A stretch of DNA of 64,000 nucleotides from Aestuariibacter sp. (GTDB lineage Bacteria > Pseudomonadota > Gammaproteobacteria > Enterobacterales > Alteromonadaceae). The stretch spans positions 1,411,186-1,475,185 of the forward strand of contig CP051238.1 of the NCBI GenBank assembly GCA_017794925.1. Direction: 5' to 3'. The position numbers and the translations under genes were made by a program. The notes under the pieces are model-generated. The model was not told where the DNA came from and ran no database searches. It worked only from the letters and a program-made list of their open reading frames with translations. Positions 18,090 through 27,002 of the stretch are shown in pieces (positions within the stretch are counted from its first letter, which is position 1; every line of letters begins with the position of its first letter).

Positions 18090-18393
18090 TGTTTTTAATC
18101 CTGTGAAAGTCGTGTGCTTGCTCTCTCACTATACGAATAAACCTGAGTTCACCGCAAAGAATTATTGGGTATATGCAACAATTCAGTTTTAACGTTTAGA
18201 GGAGTGCTGGCCAAGTCTGTTAATCTATTTCATCAGATGTCAGGCATCCAGCCTTCAATGCTGGTATCGGTTTGGCGACAGGAGAATTGCCATATTCCCG
18301 CATTACGCTATCAGGAAGAGACGAGAGTATTCATGATGGCCTGTACTCTTCTGCTTCAGTATAGGCCAGGCCATGAAAAATTTTGGGGACGTT
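18090..18393. other. 304-bp intergenic region
   Basis: The region lies between the start of the small membrane protein gene and the end of the chemoreceptor gene, both on the minus strand. An open frame at 18165-18413 plus lacks a ribosome site, has no recognisable sequence and overlaps the chemoreceptor end. It must contain the promoter for the minus-strand 17.7-kb genes. No clear terminator hairpin for the chemoreceptor was seen. Confidence 0.4.
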
Positions 18394-19884
18394 CTATGTT
18401 CGGAATACACTAAGTTTCTGTTTGATTTCCTTGCTAACCGTGTTTAGTTTGGTGGTCAGAGAAGATGATTCGTTGGCGTTGTGAGCCACAGAGTCAGACA
18501 ATCCACTGATAGCAACAACCTTGTCACTCAGCTGACTGGTAACCTGATTCTGCTCTTCCGTCGTAACGGCGACCTGGGCATTCATGTCGTTAATATTTCT
18601 GATATTAACAATAATGCTATCTAACGCCTCAATCGCCTGACCTGACTCATCGATAGTCTGTTGTAGTGTCGTGCGGGTGGCATCCATCATTCGATTCGCG
18701 TTTTCTGAGGAACTTTGTAAATCCTTAATGACCTCTTCAATTTCCGCAGTGGAATCCTGTGTGCGTTGCGCCAGAGCCCGAACTTCGTCTGCAACCACAG
18801 CAAAGCCTCGACCCATCTCGCCAGCGCGAGCAGCTTCAATCGCCGCGTTTAATGCCAGTAGGTTTGTCTGTTCAGCAATTCCTTTAATTACCACCAAAAC
18901 GGTACTGATATGGTCGCTACGTGATTTTAATTCAGAAATTTCATCGGATGTGGCGCTAATCTCGCGACCTAGATTATTAATGTCGCTTACCGTTTTTTGC
19001 ACCACACGATTACCCGAGATGGCCAGTTCATTACAGTCATTGGTTTTCTCTGAGGTCAGGCTGGCGCTTTCTGATACCGATTGAATAGCATGGCTTAGCT
19101 GTTGTAGTGCCGCGGCTACTTCTTCCATCTCCACTTTCTGTTTATTGGCATCGTCGCGGTTGGCGCCTGAACTGGCGTGGATAGTATCGGCGGACTGATT
19201 AAGATCGTCTGTGAGATGAACCACTTTACCAATTAGCGCTTGCAGATTCGCAATAAACCTGTCGAAGGCGTTCGCCAGTTTGCCAATTTCATCATTGGTG
19301 TTGATGTCGAGGCGCATGGTGAGGTCGCCGTCACCTTTTGCGATCGCTTCCAGCGCCGATGCGACTTTGTTTACCGGTGCGATGACATAGTGATTGAGCA
19401 CGTACAAGTTCACCAGTTGAAGCGCTGCCAGAATAATGATGGCAAGGATGATAAACAACAGTTTTGCAGCACCAACAATACTGTCATTACTGTCCATTCT
19501 GTAGGTAATTTTCAGGCTGCCAACTTTCTGATCGCCACGGGTGATGGCACTGTTTACCACTTTTACGTCATCGCGGTCGGGCGCTGGTTTATCTGACTTT
19601 GCTTCAGCAATGAACTTGCCCCTGTGGTCCGTCGCTTCTATTTGTTGAATAAACGGTAGTTTCACGAAGGACTTCAGAATGGTAGCAGAGAGCTCGTCAT
19701 CATAAGAAAATACAGGTTCCTGAAGCACAACACCGAGCATGGTAGTGGTATCGTCTACCTGATCTGAAAGACGGTCTTGAAAATAGCCGGAAACAAAGAA
19801 ATAGGCACCGATAAAGGCTATTGCCATTACCGCGGCAGACACGCTGGTCAGCAGAATCATGGACTTTCGTTTAATTGAATTCAC
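18394..19884 (-). CDS. Methyl-accepting chemotaxis protein paired with a binding protein
   Basis: The 496-residue receptor has a membrane helix at about residues 9-31, a periplasmic domain of only about 105 residues, a second helix near 137-160, HAMP, and the signalling hairpin [20 protein letters not shown]. It starts at GTG (19884), well supported by AAGGAAG 6 bases upstream. The gene for a periplasmic binding protein ends 15 bp upstream on the same strand, which suggests the receptor senses that protein or its ligand. No methylation-tether pentapeptide is visible at the C-terminus. Confidence 0.92.
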   Translation of the reverse strand: MNSIKRKSMILLTSVSAAVMAIAFIGAYFFVSGYFQDRLSDQVDDTTTMLGVVLQEPVFSYDDELSATILKSFVKLPFIQQIEATDHRGKFIAEAKSDKPAPDRDDVKVVNSAITRGDQKVGSLKITYRMDSNDSIVGAAKLLFIILAIIILAALQLVNLYVLNHYVIAPVNKVASALEAIAKGDGDLTMRLDINTNDEIGKLANAFDRFIANLQALIGKVVHLTDDLNQSADTIHASSGANRDDANKQKVEMEEVAAALQQLSHAIQSVSESASLTSEKTNDCNELAISGNRVVQKTVSDINNLGREISATSDEISELKSRSDHISTVLVVIKGIAEQTNLLALNAAIEAARAGEMGRGFAVVADEVRALAQRTQDSTAEIEEVIKDLQSSSENANRMMDATRTTLQQTIDESGQAIEALDSIIVNIRNINDMNAQVAVTTEEQNQVTSQLSDKVVAISGLSDSVAHNANESSSLTTKLNTVSKEIKQKLSVFRT

Positions 19885-19899
19885 TATAACTTCCTTAGC

Positions 19900-20754
19900 T
19901 TAAAGCTCAGAGACATCGAGCCAGAATTCCTTCCGGTCCAGCGGGGTATCAGGGTGCATAAACGGGTTATCGATATGAAAAACAACCCGGTCATTCAGCT
20001 TTGCTTTTTCCAGCACATCCCGAATCATTGGGTGATTGAAAAATAATTCGTCGTAACTGCCGTCTTCGATGGCCATTTCAAAGCCGCGGTAAATTAGATC
20101 ATGGAGTTTTTGATTGCCTTTCTTTACGTAGAAATACATGGCATAGGGATAAACCAGCATGACGTGGCTGTCTACCACCAGACCGAGATCTTTTTGTTCT
20201 TCCACTTCAATCCATGGTTCGTGTACGCCTCGGGGAAAATAGTCATAACGACCGCCTTCCAGCATGGGAAACAGATTGATGAACTTGGTCGCTGTTACCA
20301 TTGGCAAGCCTGCATTTTTGAGTACTGCCGTATCCCCCCAGAACTTGCCCTGTCCAGCCTGATATTTTTTCAAATCTTCCAGTGTGTTGATTTTGGCAAA
20401 ATCGCTAACGCTGTCTTTGCGGATGATAAAAATTCGGTGTCCCAGTAAGCCTTTCAGAATAGGGATCCGAATACCCAGCATGGCATCGTCTTTTTCCTTT
20501 GCTGCGCCAGACCACATGATATCGACTTTATTGTTTTCAATTTCAGTAATGAGCTGGGCTTCATTTTTATTTTCAGTATCAAAATGATATTTCGTGTCCG
20601 GTGCAGACTTACTCAGGGCAAGTTCCAGTACGCGAAAGGCCAGTTCCTCTTTGATGCCTTCGACTCTGCGGAGATTATACGTTTCACTAAAGGCAGGGGC
20701 GCAGACGACAGACAGGAGTAACAGCCATCTGAGGATGGGGGAATTGTGCAGCAT
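19900..20754 (-). CDS. Periplasmic solute-binding protein (family 3-like)
   Basis: A signal peptide (cleavage near PAFS-E) precedes a bilobal binding domain of about 260 residues resembling family 3 amino-acid-type binding proteins (phrases such as NTLEDLKKYQAG and GRYDYFPRG). There is no ABC permease or ATPase nearby; the partner is the chemoreceptor gene 15 bp downstream. The ATG at 20754 was preferred over GTG at 20763, since GAGTGG stands 8-13 bases before it. The likely role is ligand recognition for chemotaxis rather than import, an inference from context. The ligand is unknown. Confidence 0.82.
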   Translation of the reverse strand: MLHNSPILRWLLLLSVVCAPAFSETYNLRRVEGIKEELAFRVLELALSKSAPDTKYHFDTENKNEAQLITEIENNKVDIMWSGAAKEKDDAMLGIRIPILKGLLGHRIFIIRKDSVSDFAKINTLEDLKKYQAGQGKFWGDTAVLKNAGLPMVTATKFINLFPMLEGGRYDYFPRGVHEPWIEVEEQKDLGLVVDSHVMLVYPYAMYFYVKKGNQKLHDLIYRGFEMAIEDGSYDELFFNHPMIRDVLEKAKLNDRVVFHIDNPFMHPDTPLDRKEFWLDVSEL

Positions 20755-20763
20755 AGAGACCAC

Positions 20764-21406
20764 TCGTCAAATTTTTTAACAAATTTTAAACATTTGAAAT
20801 GGTAGGTGTCGCAGAGGCGTGAAGTCAAGTAAACAGAGGTAAAGATGGTGACTTAATTTCGCTAAATTTTTTAAGTTTTAAGTCAAAAGTTAATGAATTG
20901 TTTTATTTTTCCATTGAGGGGGAGTGCTTACTTTGAAATGGAGTACTGTATTCTTCATAGAGAGGGCTTAATTATTTGGCTGCATGAATCCGGTACATTT
21001 GTTACCAGTGTAGATGGTGGTTCAACCTGGCTGGATGGTTTTATCATGGAGGTCTCATCGCGCAAAGCATCATTGGCTATTTGCACAAATCCAGTTCATA
21101 GGTGTTACTGAATTATCGAAAATTATACTTTTGGTTAATGTTGGTGCATCGTATAATTTTTGCTCACCATGCATGTGCATGGCAAAAAATACAATGAAAA
21201 CATAATGTAAACTTTTTGTATTCTATAGAAAGTATACGATATTAAATTTGCAAATCGACGTTGTGAATAGTTTATTCATCCCATATCCGGGGGTGTTGGT
21301 TATGGTTGGTACGGACCTTGACTCTTGTTTGGCATCACCGCTCAAGGAAGTCGCGGCTCACAACAAACAGGGTTCTCCCGAATTATGACTGAGACCTGAA
21401 TAAATT
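20764..21406. promoter_or_regulatory. Regulatory region upstream of the TonB receptor-dipeptidase operon
   Basis: The region holds an AT-rich 10-bp perfect inverted repeat (21119-21128 with 21151-21160). It also has a 16-bp hyphenated palindrome (CCATGCA-TG-TGCATGG, 21167-21182) flanked by TTTTTGC on the left and CAAAAAA on the right, which extends the dyad. These fit operator or attenuator sites. An open frame at 20893-21111 has no ribosome site or recognisable sequence and is not called. Confidence 0.45.
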
Positions 21407-23749
21407 ATGATGAAGCAAGTAAAAACAAAATCGTTTTCTTTAACAGTATTGGCTGGCGTAATAGGTCAGTTATTATTTTCTGCGCAGGCTAATGCGCAAG
21501 CCGCTGATACTGAAGCCGCATCCACAGAAGAAAAAATCGTGGTGGTAGGGCGACGCGTTTCGCAAACCGATATTGCGATTGGTACTGATGAAGCGACCAA
21601 TACCATTGCCGTTACCCGAGAAGAGTTGCTGTCGGCGCCTTCCGGTATATCCGGCCTGAAAATGCTGGAAAGTCTGCCCGGCTTTAACGTACAAACAGAT
21701 GGTGCGCTAGGATTATATGAATTTGGTAACTCCGTACAGGTGCGAGCTTTCCAGCTAAGCCAAATGGGCTTCGTACTTGATGGCATTCCCATGGGACGTT
21801 CCGACGCGTTTGGTGGTAGCCCCATTTTCCGCTACGTAGATAATGAAAACCTGGGCTCTGTTGTTGCGTCACCCGGTGCCGGCGATGTTTCGGCCCCCAG
21901 CTATTCGTCGCTAGGCCCTATTGCTTCCTACAATACTGTTAAACCCTCAGAAGACATGGGCGGTATGGTGGCGGTTACTGTGGGCGACTTTGACCTGCAA
22001 CGCACATTTGTAAAATTGGAAACCGGTGATATTGATGGCTTCCGCGCCTATGTGAGCCGTTCTAAAACTGACAGTGATTTATGGCGTGGTCCGGGTACTA
22101 TTGACCGCGAACACATCGAAGCTAAAGCGCTTTACGAGTTTGGCGACAGCTATATTCAGGCCACCATGGTGTCGAACGATTTCTTTGATTACGACTCACC
22201 CTCTGCACCGGCCTCGACCTTTGCCAGCAATTATTATTATGGCTACCAGGCTTCTATTCCCGAAGGCTGTGTAAGTGCTGACCCGGGTGTTTATGACTTC
22301 AATGGCGACGGCACCATTGACGACAGTGATTTTACCCCTGTATTTACCGGCTCGAACTGTACTTCTTACTACGAAGATCGCATCAATATTCGCGACGATA
22401 AACTTTACTCGTTAGGTTTTGGTACCTATCTGTCTGAAGATATTCAGTTAACCGCAACAGCTTATTTTGAAGACAAAGACGGCTACGGGGTATCACCAGA
22501 CAGCTATACCAACTCGCTGGGAATCTATGAAGATCAAGCCGCCGCCGGACTAGACGTTGTTCACCCTCGTGGTGTGCAATATGGCTTGTCTACTGTCGGC
22601 GGTGAACGCGAAGGGCTGGTTGCCGGTGTGAGCTGGTTTATGGGTGATCACAAAGTCGAATTTGGTGGCTGGGTAGAGCAGGATACTTATAACCGTACAC
22701 AGGCACGTTTGAATAAAACTGGCGGGAGCGCCGACGGCGATGTGATATGGGATGAAGTGGTCTATTACCGTCGTGATTACACGGCTGTACGTGATACCAC
22801 GCAGTTATATCTGAAAGATACCATTAGTCTGCTGGACGATGATTTGATACTGGAAGTCGGCATGAAGTCGCTATCCATTGATTACTCACTGGACGGTTAC
22901 CGCGATTACAACGATTACGAAATTGACGGAGAAGAAGGTTACGGGCCGCAACATGTCGAAGCGGACTACACCAACAACTTCCTGCCAATGGTCGGCGCGG
23001 TTTACCGCTTGAATGACACCGATCAGTTGTTTGCTTCCGTTGCACAGAACTACGCCTTGCCAGCGGGTACGGATGATATTTTTGACAACGCTATTGGCTT
23101 TGCAGCACAAGCCCCTAAGGGGGAAGAGTCAGATAACTTCGAATTTGGTTACCGCACCAATAGCGAGAACTACAACGGTGCAGTAGCGGTATTTTACACT
23201 CGCTTCGACAATCGCTTGATTGCGAGCAGTGTATTGAACCCGGCTACAGGTCAGCCAGAAACATTCTATGTAAACGCAGGTGCATCAAAGGCATACGGTA
23301 TTGAATTCAGCGGTGTATTCCAGCCTGAAATGTTCGACCGGGAGCTGTATTTCAATGCCAACGTGTCTTACAAAAAAGCAACACTGGTTGATGGCTTTGG
23401 CAGTAACCCCGCTGGAAGTCAATTGCCCGACAGCCCCGAATGGCTGGCAACAGGCGGCGTAACATATGAACCAACAGAATGGTTGGTCGCTAACTTCTCT
23501 GCTAAGTACACGGATACGCGTTACACGGACTTTAACGAAACCTATGAGCTGAAGAGTTATCTGGTTACGCAGGCTTATGTGGATATTGGTGGTGCCAATG
23601 ATTTTGGCATGCCTGAGAATATTCGTTTGCGTTTCAACATCGATAATGTATTCGACAAACAGGTAATGTCGTTTGGTTACACAGGTTCATCCTATGGCCG
23701 CCCGTTAAGTCCGCGTACTTTCCAGGCGACGCTGACGGTAGATTTCTAA
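21407..23749 (+). CDS. TonB-dependent outer membrane receptor
   Basis: The 780-residue protein has a signal peptide (cleavage near ANAQA), a TonB-box-like EKIVVVG, a plug domain (LLSAPSGISGLKMLESLPGF onward) and a 22-strand barrel ending in TFQATLTVDF. An extracellular loop at residues 288-318 has two Cys framing a DxNxDGxIDxxD calcium-binding-like motif (297-308). The exported M19 dipeptidase starts 1 bp after its stop, so the operon probably imports a compound containing a dipeptide or similar amide bond. The substrate is unknown. Dyad elements upstream suggest regulated expression. Confidence 0.93.
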   Translation: MMKQVKTKSFSLTVLAGVIGQLLFSAQANAQAADTEAASTEEKIVVVGRRVSQTDIAIGTDEATNTIAVTREELLSAPSGISGLKMLESLPGFNVQTDGALGLYEFGNSVQVRAFQLSQMGFVLDGIPMGRSDAFGGSPIFRYVDNENLGSVVASPGAGDVSAPSYSSLGPIASYNTVKPSEDMGGMVAVTVGDFDLQRTFVKLETGDIDGFRAYVSRSKTDSDLWRGPGTIDREHIEAKALYEFGDSYIQATMVSNDFFDYDSPSAPASTFASNYYYGYQASIPEGCVSADPGVYDFNGDGTIDDSDFTPVFTGSNCTSYYEDRINIRDDKLYSLGFGTYLSEDIQLTATAYFEDKDGYGVSPDSYTNSLGIYEDQAAAGLDVVHPRGVQYGLSTVGGEREGLVAGVSWFMGDHKVEFGGWVEQDTYNRTQARLNKTGGSADGDVIWDEVVYYRRDYTAVRDTTQLYLKDTISLLDDDLILEVGMKSLSIDYSLDGYRDYNDYEIDGEEGYGPQHVEADYTNNFLPMVGAVYRLNDTDQLFASVAQNYALPAGTDDIFDNAIGFAAQAPKGEESDNFEFGYRTNSENYNGAVAVFYTRFDNRLIASSVLNPATGQPETFYVNAGASKAYGIEFSGVFQPEMFDRELYFNANVSYKKATLVDGFGSNPAGSQLPDSPEWLATGGVTYEPTEWLVANFSAKYTDTRYTDFNETYELKSYLVTQAYVDIGGANDFGMPENIRLRFNIDNVFDKQVMSFGYTGSSYGRPLSPRTFQATLTVDF

Positions 23750-23750
23750 T

Positions 23751-24992
23751 ATGAAAAAGTTTGCAATAAGTGTGTGTGCAGGTGCGGTGGCAGCGTTAAG
23801 CTGCCCCGCATTCTCCGCTGTCGATCAACGCACCAGTCATGCTATGCATGAAGAGCTGGTTGTTATGGATACTCACCTCGATACCCCAGCGCTGCTGGTG
23901 CAGCCTGGTTTTGACATCATGCATGAACATACATACGACAGTGACTTTTCACAGGTCGATGTACCGCGCATGAATGAAGGCGGGTTAGATGGTGGCTTCT
24001 GGGTTATCTATACCCCGCAGGGGCCGGTTACCGAAGACGGATTTAAGTCTTCTCGTGATACCGCCTTGCTACGCGCAATGGCAATTCACAACATGATTGC
24101 AGCGAACCCGGATGCCTTTGCTTTGGCAACTGAGCCAGAAGATGCAGAAAAAATTGTGGCTGACGGCAAGAAGATTGTCTATGTCAGTATGGAGAATGCT
24201 TATCCGCTCGGTGAAGACTTAAGCTTGCTGGATACATTTTATAAAATGGGACTGCGAATGGTTGGGCCAGTCCATTTTAAAAATAACCAGTTTGGTGACA
24301 GCTCCACCGATCCGGATGGGCCACAATTCGACGGCTTATCACCGCTCGGAGAGGCCCTGGTAAAAAAAGCCAACGAGCTTGGCATTATTTTGGATGGTTC
24401 ACATTCTTCTGATGCGTTGCTGGAGGACATGATTGAACTGTCAAAAACGCCGGTCATTCTTTCTCATTCCGGCACGAAGGCAGTGTATGACCATCCGCGA
24501 AACGTGGACGATGCACTGCTGAAAAAGCTGGTGGCAAGCGGCGGTGTGATTCACGTGAACGCATACAGCTCTTACTTAACTGAGCTGCCCAGCGATCCTG
24601 AGCGCAGAAAAGCCTTTGGTGTGCTGATGAAGCAAATGGGCAGATTGTCTGACATGACGCCAGAACAAGTGGCAGCCTTTAAAGCGCAGCGTAAACAGAT
24701 TGAAATGGAACACCCGGCCGTGAAAGCCACCTTTGAGGACTACATGGCGCACTTCCTTCACATACTAAAAGTGGCGGGCCCTAAACATACTGGCGTAGGC
24801 GCTGACTGGGACGGCGGTGGTGGTGTTGAAACCATGATGGACGTCGCTGCGCTGCCTAAAATTACTGCGCGTTTGCTGGCCGAAGGCTATAGCAAAGAAG
24901 ATTTAGCCGACATTTGGGGAAACAATGTTCTGCGCTTATTGCAGCAAGCCCAGGACTACGCAAATAGCCTGAAGGAAACAGCAAAAGAGTAA
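23751..24992 (+). CDS. Exported M19-family (renal-type) membrane dipeptidase
   Basis: The 413-residue metallopeptidase has a signal peptide (cleavage after FSA, near residue 23). Zinc-site H42 and D44 lie in MDTHLDTP, with VSMENAYPLG near residue 145, HSGTKAVYDHPRN near 241 and GVGADWDG near 347. Family enzymes hydrolyse dipeptides, including those with a D-amino acid, or related amides. No lipobox or GPI-like tail is visible, so it is probably soluble in the periplasm. Only 1 bp separates it from the receptor gene, so translation is probably coupled. A strong terminator follows at 25032. Confidence 0.93.
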   Translation: MKKFAISVCAGAVAALSCPAFSAVDQRTSHAMHEELVVMDTHLDTPALLVQPGFDIMHEHTYDSDFSQVDVPRMNEGGLDGGFWVIYTPQGPVTEDGFKSSRDTALLRAMAIHNMIAANPDAFALATEPEDAEKIVADGKKIVYVSMENAYPLGEDLSLLDTFYKMGLRMVGPVHFKNNQFGDSSTDPDGPQFDGLSPLGEALVKKANELGIILDGSHSSDALLEDMIELSKTPVILSHSGTKAVYDHPRNVDDALLKKLVASGGVIHVNAYSSYLTELPSDPERRKAFGVLMKQMGRLSDMTPEQVAAFKAQRKQIEMEHPAVKATFEDYMAHFLHILKVAGPKHTGVGADWDGGGGVETMMDVAALPKITARLLAEGYSKEDLADIWGNNVLRLLQQAQDYANSLKETAKE

Positions 24993-25031
24993 AAGTTTTA
25001 GCTTGTATATCTCCGTAAACATAGCAAGCAT

Positions 25032-25056
25032 GGCACGTCATTTGACGTGCCTTTTT
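25032..25056 (+). terminator. Rho-independent terminator of the receptor-dipeptidase operon
   Basis: An 8-bp perfect GC-rich stem (25032-25039 with 25044-25051), a 4-base loop and five T follow the dipeptidase stop by about 40 bp. Confidence 0.92.
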
Positions 25057-25146
25057 CATTGCGTTGAAAAAAAAATTTAAAAATAAATGTCAGGGTTTTG
25101 TCGTGCCTCTCGACTATAGGGGTAACTGACTTAAAAGGAGAGATTC

Positions 25147-25911
25147 ATGACAACCCTAACCAACACCACCCCAACCAATGTAACAACTGCTAAGCAAACT
25201 AACAAAGACAATTCTGCATTCGCTGTGCTGGGTGACTGGCTGGCACAAGGTGCTCGTGTATATCGAAATGCACCGATAAGCCTGACGCTGACTTCACTGG
25301 TGCTAATGATTATTGGCGGGCTCGTACAAGGACTGCCGGCGCCTTATGGCATGTTTGCATCCAAGTGGCTATCGGCCGCTGTAATAACACTACTATGGCC
25401 ATTGACCTGGCATGTGCTGCAAAACGGCAAGTTCAGCCTGCGCAGTCTGAAGCAATACAGTGGTTATCGATATTTACCCGCGCTGGGCGTGTTAATGATG
25501 CTGCCCTTTGCTTCGCAAGTTGTCTTCGGTGCATTGGCATTTGGCGCGCCGGGTGTGGACCTGGTGTTGTATCAGGATATGACGAACTTTAGCCGTATTC
25601 ACGTAGCGAGTGTATTGATGGCCTCTGCACCACTGGGTTTACTGATGAGCTTTATCCCGGCTTATGTACTGATTAAACAGGCATCACTGAAAACGGCTAC
25701 GGTAGAAGGTATCAAGTTGGCCGTTCGTGCAATCAAACCGCTGTCGCTGTTAATGCTGCTGAATATGGCGCTGATGTTCAGTGTGCCGTACACCTTCGTA
25801 CTGAGCGCAATCTTAGTAGGCCCATTACTGTTCTGTGTGAATGTGGTTGCCTTTAACTATTTGATTAGCGAAGATACGCAAACTAAAAATAACAATAATT
25901 CAGCTAGTTAA
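25147..25911 (+). CDS. Multi-pass membrane protein upstream of an ECF sigma factor gene
   Basis: The 254-residue protein has a polar Thr/Asn-rich N-terminus of about 25 residues, then around six membrane helices. The first hydrophobic segment is near residue 45 and the last near 215-235. A short Asn-rich tail follows. I do not recognise the family with confidence; it resembles generic small-membrane-protein families of proteobacteria. AAAAGGAGAG stands just before the ATG, a near-perfect ribosome site. The ECF sigma gene starts 8 bp after its stop, so the three genes to 26976 form one transcript. A role in envelope stress or signalling with the sigma factor is an inference. Confidence 0.75.
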   Translation: MTTLTNTTPTNVTTAKQTNKDNSAFAVLGDWLAQGARVYRNAPISLTLTSLVLMIIGGLVQGLPAPYGMFASKWLSAAVITLLWPLTWHVLQNGKFSLRSLKQYSGYRYLPALGVLMMLPFASQVVFGALAFGAPGVDLVLYQDMTNFSRIHVASVLMASAPLGLLMSFIPAYVLIKQASLKTATVEGIKLAVRAIKPLSLLMLLNMALMFSVPYTFVLSAILVGPLLFCVNVVAFNYLISEDTQTKNNNNSAS

Positions 25912-25919
25912 GGATAGAT

Positions 25920-26408
25920 GTGCTGACCGAAGCTCAACGCGACGAGGTAGTCAAAGAATACGCGCCCATGCTGGCGCGTATCGCCTCTTCTTACGAAAAT
26001 GACAAACATTTGCAACAGGACCTGTTGCAGGAAATCAGCTTAGCGGTATGGCGCGCCTGTGCCTCGTTTAGAGGCGATGCCAGCGTAAAAACCTTTGTAG
26101 CAAAGGTAGCCCACAACCGCTGTGTTGATTACGTTATAAAAGCCAGTAACCAGACTGAAAACGTGGAATTGTCCGACGGCATGCTAATTAGTCAAAACGG
26201 TGATAACCAGGAAAAAAGCCGGGATTTAATGTCGGCCATTAACCGCTTGTCGCTGTCACTCAGGCAGGTAATTACCATGCAACTTGAGGGATTTACTTAC
26301 AGCGAAATTGCCAGTGTACTGGGTACTTCTGAAGCCGCTGTAACTAAACGCGCCGGGCGGGCAAGAGCGTTACTGGAACAACTATTGGGCAGCAATAACA
26401 ATGGATAA
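25920..26408 (+). CDS. ECF-type RNA polymerase sigma factor
   Basis: The 162-residue protein has a region-2 segment (LLQEISLAVWRACASFRGDA, residues 38-57, with downstream KTFVAKVAHNRCVDYV) and a C-terminal region-4 helix-turn-helix (TYSEIASVLGTSEAAVTKRAGRA). Region 3 and sigma-1 are missing, as in ECF sigma factors. It starts at GTG 25920, with AAGGA 5 bases upstream overlapping the previous stop. It overlaps the next gene, a membrane protein, by 8 bp, the usual arrangement of sigma and anti-sigma factors. Confidence 0.92.
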   Translation: MLTEAQRDEVVKEYAPMLARIASSYENDKHLQQDLLQEISLAVWRACASFRGDASVKTFVAKVAHNRCVDYVIKASNQTENVELSDGMLISQNGDNQEKSRDLMSAINRLSLSLRQVITMQLEGFTYSEIASVLGTSEAAVTKRAGRARALLEQLLGSNNNG

Positions 26409-26976
26409 TCAGTTTGAACAATGGCAGGCCGCCTATCAGCAACAAACACCTAAGGTGGATACAACGGCACTGCTTAACGACGTAAAAGCGACGCATAGGA
26501 AAGAAACAAAAAAAGCCTGGGTTGATCTTATTTCAGGCATCGGGGTCAGTATTTTTGTGTTGTACACCGCCATATTCCAAACCAGCAGTGCGCTGTCAGG
26601 CATGTTACTGGCAGCAGTCGTTCCGGTTCCCTTTGCATTTTCGCTATGGTCTTTCCTGTTAAGAAAGCAGAAATCCGAAGCAGACACGCAATCGGTAGCT
26701 GCATTGCTGACAGAGAAAAAGCGTCAACTAACTAATAAAGTCACTTATTGGCGAGTCTCTGCACTCGGCATTACTGTACTGTGGGCGTTGCTTGCGGGTG
26801 TCTGTGCCTGGTTTTGGCTCGGCGGGGATGAGAAATCAATGTGGTTTACGTTACCCGTCGTTCAGTTGGCGATTGTTATCGCTACCTGGGTGAGATATAG
26901 CTTGGTAAAGCGTCAACTACCTGATCAATTGAAGACGATCGCTGCGCTTTATTCACCCTCCGGAGAGGGGGAATAA
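26401..26976 (+). CDS. Four-helix membrane protein, putative anti-sigma factor
   Basis: The 191-residue protein has a cytoplasmic N-terminus of about 40 residues, two membrane helices (about 42-62 and 66-86), a charged cytoplasmic loop, and two further helices (about 118-138 and 147-167). No zinc-finger HxxxCxxC anti-sigma motif is present. The assignment rests only on the 8-bp overlap with the ECF sigma gene and its membrane location; the N-terminal segment would be the sigma-binding part. It ends 26 bp from the convergent fructokinase gene. Confidence 0.7.
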   Translation: MDNQFEQWQAAYQQQTPKVDTTALLNDVKATHRKETKKAWVDLISGIGVSIFVLYTAIFQTSSALSGMLLAAVVPVPFAFSLWSFLLRKQKSEADTQSVAALLTEKKRQLTNKVTYWRVSALGITVLWALLAGVCAWFWLGGDEKSMWFTLPVVQLAIVIATWVRYSLVKRQLPDQLKTIAALYSPSGEGE

Positions 26977-27002
26977 AGTCAGGCATGTTACACCAAGTGG
27001 GC

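Noticed and set aside
18165..18413. 82-residue plus-strand open frame
   Set aside because: No ribosome site, no recognisable sequence and it overlaps the end of the chemoreceptor gene.
20893..21111. 72-residue plus-strand open frame upstream of the TonB receptor
   Set aside because: No ribosome site or family; lies in a probable regulatory region.
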